In this document: positions 1 through 5,526 of the stretch, piece after piece | Layout of the letters: every line of letters starts with the position of its first letter | How positions within the stretch are numbered: the stretch's first letter is position 1 | Assembly: GCA_021811745.1 (NCBI GenBank) | Contig: JAJZNH010000316.1 | Span: 1-5,526, forward strand | Source: Acidobacteriota bacterium | Lineage (GTDB): Bacteria > Acidobacteriota > Terriglobia > Terriglobales > Acidobacteriaceae | Reading direction: 5' to 3' | Length of the DNA: 5,526 bases | Made by a program: the position numbers and the translations under genes | Notes under the pieces: model-generated | Seen by the model: only the letters and a program-made list of their open reading frames with translations | The model's database searches: none | Told to the model about the DNA's origin: nothing

Positions 1-156
1 ATACGACGAGACGGGCCCCTCGCGCCGGCGTCCCAGCCCCCCGAACCGGGCGAGTCCGGCGATCTCGACCCGAACTCCGTGGCGCATCACCACCGCCGAT
101 ACGACGAGGCGGGGCGCACCACCACTTCGCGAGCGGCGAACTCGTTGGCCAATTAG
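1..156 (+). CDS. Possible C-terminal fragment of an unidentified protein (5' end outside window)
   Basis: Frame 1 is open from the left edge to a TAG at 154-156 (51 codons) and most of its third codon positions are G or C, as expected for coding sequence in this genome. The peptide is hydrophilic and rich in Pro, Gly, Arg and His, and ends in RRYDEAGRTTTSRAANSLAN. The YDEAGR piece loosely resembles an RHS/YD repeat, and the window opens with the same ten bases (ATACGACGAG at 1-10 and 99-108), but the two copies are 98 bases apart and so out of frame with each other. Plus-strand frame 3 and the minus strand are also open through this stretch, so the coding strand is not settled. I do not recognise a family. 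Confidence 0.22.
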   Translation: MRRDGPLAPASQPPEPGESGDLDPNSVAHHHRRYDEAGRTTTSRAANSLAN

Positions 157-196
157 TCGGGAAGTATCCGGATGTGAGCCATGGCGACAGTCTACA

Positions 197-223
197 GTTG
201 GCTGCGGACGGGAGACAGCCAAC
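197..223. repeat. 8-bp perfect inverted repeat, 11-nt loop
   Basis: GTTGGCTG at 197-204 is the exact reverse complement of CAGCCAAC at 216-223. It lies about 40 nt past the TAG that ends the possible left-edge gene, so it could act as a transcription-ending hairpin. No T-tract follows, so that role is unproven. Confidence 0.35.
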
Positions 224-345
224 AGCGGAGAGAGAATTGCGGCGCGGGCCGCCCATCGGCGTCGCCATCCTTTGCTGTTCCATCCGGAGCTTTTGTTCCG
301 GTTCCACCTGGGCTGGGCGTTTCCCAAGTCCGCGCCGGGGGCAGG

Positions 346-372
346 CTTCGCATGGCAGATCTCGATGCGAAG
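346..372. repeat. 8-bp perfect inverted repeat around AGATCT
   Basis: CTTCGCAT at 346-353 pairs exactly with ATGCGAAG at 365-372, leaving an 11-nt loop that itself holds the palindrome AGATCT. The function is unknown; it lies in the gene-free stretch. Confidence 0.35.
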
Positions 373-462
373 GACGGCGTAGAGGGATAGGGCGCCGGAT
401 CGAAGGGCTCTGTCTCTAGCCGGGGAAAACTAGGCCCCACGCTGGCGAGAGAAAAGCATGTC

Positions 463-495
463 GCCTGGGGTAGGGAGCCCAGCCGCGCTCCAGGC
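463..495 (-). terminator. Weak candidate terminator hairpin for the minus-strand gene remnant
   Basis: The arms GCCTG (463-467) and CAGGC (491-495) enclose a second pair, GAGC (475-478) and GCTC (487-490), giving a bulged stem. Read on the minus strand, it lies just after the TGA at 507-505 and is followed about 7 nt later by a T-rich run (CTTTTCTCTC, 456-447). The bulge and the gap before the T-run make this a weak call. Confidence 0.2.
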
Positions 496-504
496 CTGCT
501 TCGA

Positions 505-948
505 TCAAAGTTCCGGTGGTGCGGGCAGGTTTCCGGCCAGTCCTTTGGTCGCTTCGTTTTCGGTGTATTGGCTTGCGCTCTTCCCTTGCGGTTCGTTGGG
601 GGAAAGCGTGATTGCACCGCCGTCCGCCTCCGGCTGCCCATGCACGCCGGTATTGGGGTTGGCCGTGTTGCCGAGTGGATGGCGGACGACGTTGATGGGA
701 TCATCGGTGACCAAGCCCATCGGCTCACGCACTCAGCGCCGCCTTTTGTCCCTTCGCGATAGCGGCTGTGATTCCACCAGCCGTATCTGTCCCAGCTCCA
801 GACCATCCCCGCAATAACCAGGCTGACAGCAATTATCCCCAACCCCAACGAGAGGACGCGCGCGCTTTGCGTTCCGGCGGCGCAGGGAACGAAGGCCTTC
901 ATCGGCGGGGTCCGGCTTTTCGAGGTCGATTCATTGCGGCAACGGCAT
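505..948 (-). pseudogene. Possible decayed gene for a small single-pass membrane protein
   Basis: I do not recognise this protein. On the minus strand GAGGTG (959-954) lies 5 nt before ATG 948, a good ribosome binding site. The frame reads MPLPQ, then a TGA (933-931), then IDLEKPDPADEGLRSLRRRN and more basic residues. Near the CG-dinucleotide tract at 857-865 the protein-like signal moves to another frame, which gives a hydrophobic segment (LGIIAVSLVIAGMVWSW) directly after the basic stretch, as in a membrane anchor with its positive side in the cytoplasm. Near 733 it returns to the first frame for a polar, Pro/Gly-rich tail of about 75 residues (REPMGLVTDDPINVV to LPAPPEL) ending at TGA 507-505. 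The tail alone is an open frame from GTG 732 (or ATG 720) and could be a separate small gene. The reading as one broken gene depends on one nonsense codon and two compensating frame changes, so it stays tentative. Confidence 0.32.
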
Positions 949-1435
949 GTGCACACCTCGCGCCAAGAAGATTGCGGCGAACACGATTGAGTCAACAGCC
1001 CGATCTCACCTTACCCGGAAGAGCGTGGAGAGGGTGTAAGGAACGTTCTGAGCCGCGGCTTTGCGGGCCGGTATTCCCATTGGCCTCGTCCCATCGGCCT
1101 GGTCGCGATTCCGGCTTCCTGCGAGCAAGCCCGCGCCCTCGCGCGGTGGAAATCTGTTCATTCTGTAACCTCCGGATCGCAGAACATTCACTTCGGCTTC
1201 ATTCTTCCGTAATCGCGGCGGCTCAGTGTAGAAGCGATGGCCGGATGCTTTCCTCCGGCTCTCATCCGGGCCTGCGAGCCCGGGCGGCTTTCCATTCTGT
1301 TCGGACATGTATGACGTGGATCGTAACCGGATGTCCATGTGCGTCCGGCGGGTTCTTTGTTGCACCGGAACGCTCGATCGATTGTGCGGCCGGGAACTTC
1401 GGGTTTCCAGTTCCTTCAGATACGGAGAAAAACTT
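949..1435. other. Divergent intergenic region upstream of the receptor gene
   Basis: About 490 nt lie between the start of the minus-strand gene remnant and the receptor start. I see no convincing gene: the plus-strand frame that runs through it is Arg/Ser/Cys-rich and has no ribosome binding site. A TTGACT at 995-990 on the minus strand has the right distance for a -35 box of the remnant gene, but no good -10 follows. No clear sigma70 promoter for the receptor is visible. An inverted repeat, CCGGGC (1266-1271) with GCCCGG (1278-1283), could form a small hairpin in the receptor leader. Confidence 0.4.
1424..1427 (+). promoter_or_regulatory. Ribosome binding site of the TonB-dependent receptor
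   Basis: GGAG lies 8 nt before ATG 1436. This decides the start: the same frame is open 43 codons further upstream to ATG 1307, but that would place an unlikely Arg/Cys-rich stretch before a clean signal peptide, and 1307 has no comparable ribosome binding site. Confidence 0.7.
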
Positions 1436-2494
1436 ATGAGACGAAAGCTTATTGCAGTATCTGCCCTGGTAATGTGCTGCATGTTGACGGCCGCCGCTGC
1501 CGGCAAAGCGCAAAGCACGGCCGGGATCAGGGGGAGAGTCGCTGACGCATCCGGGGCTGCCATTCCCAACGCGGCGGTCTCTCTTACGGATTTGACGACC
1601 AACAATGTGCTGCACACGACGACGGACGCGTCCGGGGCGTTTGTGTTCAACAATGTGGCTGCCGATGTGCAGATTGTCTCCATCGAAAAGTCAGGGTTTG
1701 AGTCGTTTACGCAGCGGATCGCGCCCTCGGAGCAGGCAGCCGGCATCAAGGCGACTCTGCGGGTAGCGGCATTGAGCGCCAGCGTGGTGGTGCGCGGCAC
1801 GGTGAATCCCGAGGCTACGGCGGTACCGACCCGCGAGGACGTAATGCTGATGCCGGATACGGTGCGCGTGCTCGACCGGCAGCAGTTGGATGCGGCGGGC
1901 CCGGTGGCTGGCGGCGCCCAGATGCTGCAATCCACGCCCGGCGCGAACGTGATGGGTTATGGTGAGACGGGCGCCACCAAATATACGATTCTCCTGAACG
2001 GCATTCAGCAGGGCTGGGCGGGCGAAGCGTCGAGCTTTACGGCGCCGGGTTCGCTGGGCATCACCTACGACGGCATCCCGGTGGCCGACCCCGCAACCGG
2101 ATTGTGGCAATCGGCGACCATGCCGCAAAACCTTGTCATCCAGGATGTGGAAACCACCTACGGTCCCGGCGAGGCGGCGGACCGTTGGTACACCGATATC
2201 GGCGGACGCGTGGAGTTCACACCGATTCAGCCAACGGAGGAAAAGCACCTGAGTGTCGCCGTCACCGACGGGCCCTGGGGGCAACAGAATTTTGCCTTCG
2301 TGGGCAATACCGGACAGTTCAAGGGCTGGTCCACGGTGGCTGGTGGCGGACTGGGCCGCGGTGACGATTTCCGCCAGGCGCCGGACGGCTTCGGCAACCC
2401 CACGAAGAATGGCTCGGTGTTCGGAAAAACCATTAAGACGTTCTCGGCGGGAAGCCTGGCCTTTGGCGTTCTGTACGCGGACGCGGGCGGCTAG
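1436..2494 (+). CDS. TonB-dependent receptor, N-terminal part (signal peptide, regulatory-like domain, plug)
   Basis: This part has 352 codons before the TAG. Residues 1-25 form a signal peptide: MRRK, a hydrophobic core, then a likely cut after GKA. Residues about 29-112 match the carboxypeptidase-regulatory-like fold (CarboxypepD_reg type): IRGRVADASGAAIPNAAVSL, then TTTDASGAFVFNNV and VSIEKSGFESF. A possible TonB box is SASVVVRG (114-121). Residues about 130-265 look like the plug: TVRVLDRQQLDAA, LQSTPGANVMGYGETGATKY, LLNGIQ, ITYDGIPV, and DVETTYGPG close to IGGRVEF. The remainder begins the barrel, and the text stops at VLYADAGG. On its own this product would be exported but could not form a pore. 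The CC at residues 14-15 does not fit a lipobox. Confidence 0.8.
   Translation: MRRKLIAVSALVMCCMLTAAAAGKAQSTAGIRGRVADASGAAIPNAAVSLTDLTTNNVLHTTTDASGAFVFNNVAADVQIVSIEKSGFESFTQRIAPSEQAAGIKATLRVAALSASVVVRGTVNPEATAVPTREDVMLMPDTVRVLDRQQLDAAGPVAGGAQMLQSTPGANVMGYGETGATKYTILLNGIQQGWAGEASSFTAPGSLGITYDGIPVADPATGLWQSATMPQNLVIQDVETTYGPGEAADRWYTDIGGRVEFTPIQPTEEKHLSVAVTDGPWGQQNFAFVGNTGQFKGWSTVAGGGLGRGDDFRQAPDGFGNPTKNGSVFGKTIKTFSAGSLAFGVLYADAGG
2492..2494 (+). other. In-frame amber codon (TAG) at receptor codon 353
   Basis: The sequence reads GAC GCG GGC GGC TAG CGC CCC ACC, with the receptor frame unchanged on both sides. The codon falls early in the barrel, after DAGG and before RPTVIPTT. No ribosome binding site is visible before the next possible start, GTG 2504, so efficient re-initiation is not expected. 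Confidence 0.9.
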
Positions 2495-2503
2495 CGCCCC
2501 ACC

Positions 2504-4135
2504 GTGATCCCTACCACCGACCAGGGTCTCATTGAGCCGAACGGCAGCAGTTTCAGCCAGGCGACCAGCGGCTTCTACAGCGCCCTGCCCTATGCCGCCT
2601 ACGACAAGTACGACGCCAACGAAATGTTGATGGTCTATGCGCGCCAGAGAATGTTTTTGAGCCCCACGATCACGCTCGAGAATTCGGCATGGTTCAACCA
2701 CATTCGCCGCTTTCACCGGCGCAACACCGATGCTCTCAGCAGCGGCCCTCAGGTGGATGAGTGGAACAATCCGCACAGCAACATGTTCGGCGACCAGGCC
2801 TCGTTTTCCAAGGTGTTCCCGTACAACACGGTCAGCTTCGGCGGTTACCTGATTCACGAGGTCTATAACACGCACAACCTGTTTTACAATCCGCAGGATG
2901 GCGGCAGCGGGGCCAAGCAGATCGTCGGTGTCGGATCGAAGTTCCGCTCCGGCTACTTCCAGCAGGACAACGTCACCTTCTTCGCGCAGGACGATCTCCA
3001 CCCCATCGCGCAGATTCACATTGTTCCCAGCGTGCGCGTGGACGGATTCTCCACCAGCTACAGCGATCAGGCGCAGCGCGACTTCACCTTCGCTCCCGGC
3101 GTGGTGTCTTCCAGCCACTGCGCGCTGTACCCGCAGACGGGCAGCACCGCCACGGATCCTTATCACAACGTCTTCGGTGCGCCGAACGCGACCGACCAGG
3201 GCTCGCTTTGCGGAGCGCATGAGAGCCGCTCGGCAGTGGAGCCAGGCATTGACGCGTCCGTGATGCCCGCGCAGTGGCTCACGCTTTATGGCGGCTACGA
3301 CACGACTTACCGCAGCCCCGCGCTTGGCGGCGGCGGCGGCCAGTTTCAGGCCGTCAATCCCACCTACTACACGCTTGCGAAGGGCGCTTATGCCCAGTTC
3401 GGCGGCAAGGTGCACTTCATGAATGCGCCGGGGCTCCGAAACTTCATCGCCGGCGTGAACTACTTCCACAACAATTACACCAATCAGGAAATCGACTTCG
3501 AAACCGCCACGGGCGTGGAAGAAAGCGGCGGCGGTAACTCCGTTTACCACGGCGTCGACGCCTTCCTGGACGCCGACCCCCGCAGCAACATTCACTTCAT
3601 GTTCAATCTGGCGGTGGAGGGCACAAACTTTACCAACTACATCCAAGGCGGTCCGAGCCTGGCCGAGTGCGCGGCGCTGCAACTCGCGTGCGTCTCGTAT
3701 CGGAACATTCCCGTGTCGTATGTTCCAAGTTACACCCTGAATTCGGGCGTCTATTATGGCATCCAACACCACAACCAGACGATCCTGGAGCCTCGCTTCT
3801 GGGTGCAATCGACCGGAAGCCAATATCTCTGGTCGAATAACGGAATTCTCAATAGCGGAATCGCCGGACCGACCAACACCAGCATGCCCGCTTACACGAC
3901 GGTGAATCTCGCCTTCAATGTCCCCATCGACCTTCGCTGGGAGAAGCAGTCCGTCAACCTGGAAGTCGACATGATGAATCTCGGAAACGCCCAGTACAAC
4001 CAGTACGAGTACATCTCCAGTGGCGGTTACTTTCAGCCGCTTGCCCAGAATCCGAATAACCCGCCCAGCGGTTATATCAATGCCTATCCGGGGGCGCCGC
4101 GCACGATCTACGGCACCCTCACTTATCAATTCTGA
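2504..4135 (+). CDS. TonB-dependent receptor, C-terminal beta-barrel part
   Basis: This is the portion open after the TAG. GTG 2504 is only the first nominal start; coding resemblance begins at codon 354, right after the stop. It shows alternating aromatic/polar beta-strands: NVTFFAQDDLHPIAQIHIVP, SVRVDGFSTSY, then the receptor signature region WLTLYGGYDTTYRSPALGGG (614-633), AYAQFGGKVHF and IAGVNYFHNNYTNQEIDF. It ends in TIYGTLTYQF, with the C-terminal Phe used in outer-membrane barrel assembly. Five glycines at 631-635 come from a GGC repeat. The mature receptor has only four Cys, in two close pairs (562/592 and 745/752), probably in surface loops. Without the N-terminal part it has no signal peptide, so it could not reach the outer membrane alone. 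Confidence 0.78.
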   Translation: MIPTTDQGLIEPNGSSFSQATSGFYSALPYAAYDKYDANEMLMVYARQRMFLSPTITLENSAWFNHIRRFHRRNTDALSSGPQVDEWNNPHSNMFGDQASFSKVFPYNTVSFGGYLIHEVYNTHNLFYNPQDGGSGAKQIVGVGSKFRSGYFQQDNVTFFAQDDLHPIAQIHIVPSVRVDGFSTSYSDQAQRDFTFAPGVVSSSHCALYPQTGSTATDPYHNVFGAPNATDQGSLCGAHESRSAVEPGIDASVMPAQWLTLYGGYDTTYRSPALGGGGGQFQAVNPTYYTLAKGAYAQFGGKVHFMNAPGLRNFIAGVNYFHNNYTNQEIDFETATGVEESGGGNSVYHGVDAFLDADPRSNIHFMFNLAVEGTNFTNYIQGGPSLAECAALQLACVSYRNIPVSYVPSYTLNSGVYYGIQHHNQTILEPRFWVQSTGSQYLWSNNGILNSGIAGPTNTSMPAYTTVNLAFNVPIDLRWEKQSVNLEVDMMNLGNAQYNQYEYISSGGYFQPLAQNPNNPPSGYINAYPGAPRTIYGTLTYQF

Positions 4136-4205
4136 TTCACATGCGGAGCGCGGCCGGGCTGGGCGAGATCCTGGCAGCAGGGTCCGTCCCAAGATTCTGT
4201 TTCTG

Positions 4206-4246
4206 GCTCAAGGCGCCGTCGTGCTTCCGGAGACGGCGCCTTGAGC
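4206..4246 (+). terminator. 15-bp perfect hairpin after the receptor gene, likely terminator
   Basis: GCTCAAGGCGCCGTC (4206-4220) pairs exactly with GACGGCGCCTTGAGC (4232-4246) around an 11-nt loop, GTGCTTCCGGA. It lies 70 nt past the receptor stop. The tail (GTTTGAGC) has only three T, so it is not a textbook intrinsic terminator, but a stem this long and GC-rich between two genes is best read as a terminator or 3'-end stabiliser. It is symmetrical, so it could act on either strand. Confidence 0.6.
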
Positions 4247-4433
4247 GTTTGAGCAGGACCGGTCAGGCCGCTGGAAGAGCTGCCACCGGCGCTTGCCTCA
4301 TCGTCTGAATTCGCTTATCGGTACAACAGGGGAAGCACAGGTTTCCCGGGGCCTGGGGCGCCGCGCAGATGGTCAATGTGCCGCTGCAGATGGGCGTTGT
4401 GACGATCGACTAAAATCCACAACATAAAATTTC
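4247..4433. other. Intergenic spacer between receptor terminator and peptidase promoter
   Basis: No gene is seen here. The spacer becomes clearly AT-rich from about 4411 (TAAAATCCACAACATAAAAT) just before the promoter, against the high GC of its surroundings, as an upstream promoter element would. Confidence 0.4.
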
Positions 4434-4462
4434 TTGACATAACACCCGAGGATCGCTACTTT
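4434..4462 (+). promoter_or_regulatory. Sigma70-like promoter of the S53 peptidase
   Basis: A perfect -35 box, TTGACA (4434-4439), is followed after 17 bp by TACTTT (4457-4462), a weak -10 box that keeps the important first TA and last T. An AT-rich stretch precedes it. Transcription would begin near 4469. The position, past the receptor hairpin and before the peptidase, suggests that the peptidase has its own transcript. Confidence 0.5.
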
Positions 4463-4468
4463 AGCTTC

Positions 4469-4655
4469 ATCTTTTTCCGAGGTCATCTCCTACACGACAT
4501 AAGCTCCTGGAGCGGCAACCTTGTACGAAACGCTGCATCGGTTCTGGCGAGTCTCTGCGCGTCGGCATCGAAAGTGAACCATCCACCCTAAAGATCCCCT
4601 GCGGCTCCTCCCTTTCCCCCGGCCGCCACAACAAACATTTGTCATGGAGGTAGGA
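4469..4655 (+). other. Long leader of the peptidase transcript
   Basis: If the promoter call is right, about 187 nt are transcribed before the start codon. The stretch has no gene and no riboswitch that I recognise. It contains the near-palindrome GCTCCTGGAGC (4503-4513) and a pyrimidine-rich run (GGCTCCTCCCTTTCCCCC, about 4602-4620) upstream of the ribosome binding site. The CTCCT pieces are complementary to the GGAGG at 4646-4650, so pairing that hides the ribosome binding site is possible. Confidence 0.3.
4646..4650 (+). promoter_or_regulatory. Strong ribosome binding site of the S53 peptidase
   Basis: GGAGG lies 5 nt before ATG 4656. Another in-frame ATG at 4644 overlaps this site and so is the less likely start; using 4656 also gives a cleaner signal peptide. 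Confidence 0.7.
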
Positions 4656-5526
4656 ATGCAACTTCACACACGCGCTCTGGCCCTCGCAGCCGTCCTGGCT
4701 CTGGCCTTCTCTGCCCTGGGATTCTCGCAGTCCGAGGTACCGGACCGCTTGACGTCTCCTATCGTGGCTTCGCAACGCACGGTCACCAATCCGGTGCATC
4801 CCCTGGCGACGCGGCAGAACGACCTGGGCCGCATCGGCGGCAATCAGGTATTCCATCGCATGGTGCTGATCCTGCAGCGCAGCTCCGCGCAGGAATCCGC
4901 TTTGCAGCAATTGCTGGCGGAGCAGCAGGATCCGACGTCGCCGCTCTATCACCAGTGGCTTACCCCGGCGCAGTTCGGCCAGCGCTTCGGGGTGAGCGAT
5001 AACGATCTTGCCAAGATCACGGGGTGGCTGCAGGCGCAGGGATTTACCGTGGAAAAGCCTACGAACGGACGGCAGTTCCTCTTCTTCACCGGCACCAGCG
5101 CCCAGGTGGAGACGGCTTTCCAGACCGAGATGCACCACTACGGTGTGGGTGGAAAGACATTTATTGCCAATGCCAAACCTGCCAGCATTCCCACGGCCCT
5201 GGCGCCGGACGTGAAAGGCGTTGCCAGCCTGACCTCGATGGGCAACACCACCCGGAAGCCGCAGTATCACATGGCGGCGAATCCGAAGATGCAGATTGGC
5301 GGCGGCGCCCTGACCGGGCCGGCCGACCTGGCGGCGATTTATGACGCCGCTCCGCTCCAGAAAAATCAAATCGAAGGCCAGGGCCAGTCGATCGCCCTCC
5401 TCGAGGAAAGCAACATCGACGTACAGGACGTGACCGACTTCCGCACCGTTACCGGCCTGCCCGCTGCCAACGTGAATGTGATCGTGAACGGCCCCGATCC
5501 GGGTCCGCTCATGAGCGACGGGAGAT
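4656..5526 (+). CDS. Secreted S53 family (sedolisin/kumamolisin-type) peptidase, 3' end outside window
   Basis: The frame is open from ATG 4656 to the right edge (290 codons and one base). Residues 1 to about 24 are a signal peptide (LALAAVLALAFSALG core). Residues about 45-195 match the pro-kumamolisin activation domain: the hallmark SPLYHQWLTPAQFGQRFG at 95-112, then WLQAQGFTVE, ETAFQTEMHHYGVGGKTFIA (152-171), and IPTALAPDVKGVASL. This prodomain keeps the enzyme inactive and is cut off at acid pH. From about 219 the catalytic domain begins (LTGPADLAAIYDAAPL, GQGQSIALLEESNID, VTDFRTVTGLP). The window stops at PGPLMSDGR, probably just before the Glu/Asp of the Ser-Glu-Asp triad, so the catalytic residues cannot be checked. 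Family members are serine-carboxyl endopeptidases acting in acidic surroundings outside the cytoplasm. Acidobacterial versions often carry C-terminal Ig-like or other surface domains, which would lie beyond the window. Family assignment is firm; activity is inferred. Confidence 0.9.
   Translation, partial: MQLHTRALALAAVLALAFSALGFSQSEVPDRLTSPIVASQRTVTNPVHPLATRQNDLGRIGGNQVFHRMVLILQRSSAQESALQQLLAEQQDPTSPLYHQWLTPAQFGQRFGVSDNDLAKITGWLQAQGFTVEKPTNGRQFLFFTGTSAQVETAFQTEMHHYGVGGKTFIANAKPASIPTALAPDVKGVASLTSMGNTTRKPQYHMAANPKMQIGGGALTGPADLAAIYDAAPLQKNQIEGQGQSIALLEESNIDVQDVTDFRTVTGLPAANVNVIVNGPDPGPLMSDGR

Larger units (their letters stand above)
157..504. other. Intergenic stretch without a convincing gene, rich in inverted repeats
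   Basis: No reading frame here has a believable protein: the short plus-strand frames lack ribosome binding sites and have random-looking composition. If the flanking calls are right, the region lies between convergent genes (plus-strand end at 156, minus-strand end at 505). That fits the presence of several hairpin-forming inverted repeats, which are listed separately. It could also be an untranslated remnant or an interspersed intergenic repeat; a genome-wide search would tell. Confidence 0.4.
1436..4135 (+). pseudogene. TonB-dependent outer-membrane receptor, interrupted by one in-frame TAG
   Basis: Read through the TAG at codon 353, this is one 899-codon gene in a single frame: signal peptide, carboxypeptidase-regulatory-like domain, plug, then a 22-strand-type beta-barrel. 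Such receptors bind a ligand (siderophore, vitamin, sugar or peptide) at the cell surface and import it into the periplasm with energy from TonB-ExbB-ExbD. The ligand cannot be told from sequence. The two halves share frame, codon use and family, and nothing else is broken, so the lesion is a single base substitution rather than an indel. TAC (Tyr) or another one-step codon is the likely ancestor. It may be a real nonsense mutation, a sequencing or assembly error, or a suppressed codon. The product is somewhat short beside the roughly 1000-1200-residue Oar-like receptors common in Acidobacteriota. Confidence 0.8.

Noticed and set aside
192..995. Whole 267-codon minus-strand frame as an intact gene
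   Set aside because: Only its hydrophobic segment looks protein-like. The first part has no ribosome binding site and the last two thirds are composition noise; the believable tail lies in another frame.
1360..1388. Promoter with TTGCAC (1360-1365) for the receptor
   Set aside because: No acceptable -10 box lies 16-18 bp downstream.
1307..1435. Upstream start for the receptor at ATG 1307
   Set aside because: It would bury the signal peptide 43 residues inside the protein and lacks the GGAG spacing seen before ATG 1436.
458..1439. Plus-strand open frames at 458-817 and 768-1439
   Set aside because: They have no ribosome binding site, random-looking Ser/Arg/Pro/Cys-rich products and no domain. 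They overlap the better minus-strand candidate or the receptor start.
1006..1935. 309-codon minus-strand frame over the receptor start
   Set aside because: It overlaps the signal peptide and regulatory-like domain of the receptor, has a low-complexity product and no ribosome binding site.
2504..2506. GTG as a true independent start of a second gene
   Set aside because: There is no ribosome binding site or signal peptide, and receptor-like sequence already begins at codon 354, before this GTG.
1691..4192. 833-codon open frame on the minus strand
   Set aside because: It lies opposite the receptor, right across the amber codon. Its product is Arg/Val/His/Gly-rich without recognisable domains, as expected for the shadow of a high-GC gene.
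4467..5369. 300-codon minus-strand frame opposite the peptidase
   Set aside because: It is a shadow of the S53 gene, which has clear family motifs and a strong ribosome binding site.
1..5526. CRISPR array, tRNA, rRNA, insertion sequence or known defence system
   Set aside because: There are no regularly spaced repeats, no cloverleaf or rRNA signature, and no transposase or nuclease motifs in any plausible frame.

Overview
The window looks like a high-GC Gram-negative chromosome fragment, most probably from the Acidobacteriota (Terriglobia-like). This is inferred from gene content: an outer-membrane TonB-dependent receptor carrying an N-terminal carboxypeptidase-regulatory-like domain, followed by a secreted S53 (pro-kumamolisin/sedolisin) peptidase. 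Both families are strongly expanded in Acidobacteriota. No taxonomic marker is present, so this is inference.

Layout. Positions 1-156 may hold the 3' end of a plus-strand gene that enters from the left (weak). Positions 157-504 hold no convincing gene but have several short inverted repeats. Positions 505-948 on the minus strand look like the remains of a small single-pass membrane protein. It has a good ribosome binding site and ATG, but needs an in-frame TGA and two frame changes to be read through. Positions 949-1435 are the divergent intergenic region. Positions 1436-4135 encode one 899-codon TonB-dependent receptor interrupted by a single in-frame TAG at 2492-2494 (codon 353). A 15-bp perfect hairpin at 4206-4246 follows it. 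A sigma70-like promoter (TTGACA, 17 bp, TACTTT) at 4434-4462 opens a leader of about 190 nt before a strong ribosome binding site and the S53 peptidase, which starts at 4656 and runs off the right edge after 290 codons.

How the genes may work together. The receptor would bring a ligand across the outer membrane using TonB energy, and the S53 enzyme would be an exported acid protease. They share a strand, but the hairpin and the new promoter between them argue for separate transcripts. A joint role in protein or peptide scavenging is only a guess.

The most noteworthy observation is the lone amber codon in an otherwise intact receptor. It could be a sequencing error, a recent nonsense mutation or read-through. 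I see no CRISPR array, tRNA, rRNA, insertion sequence or recognisable new defence or biosynthetic system here.
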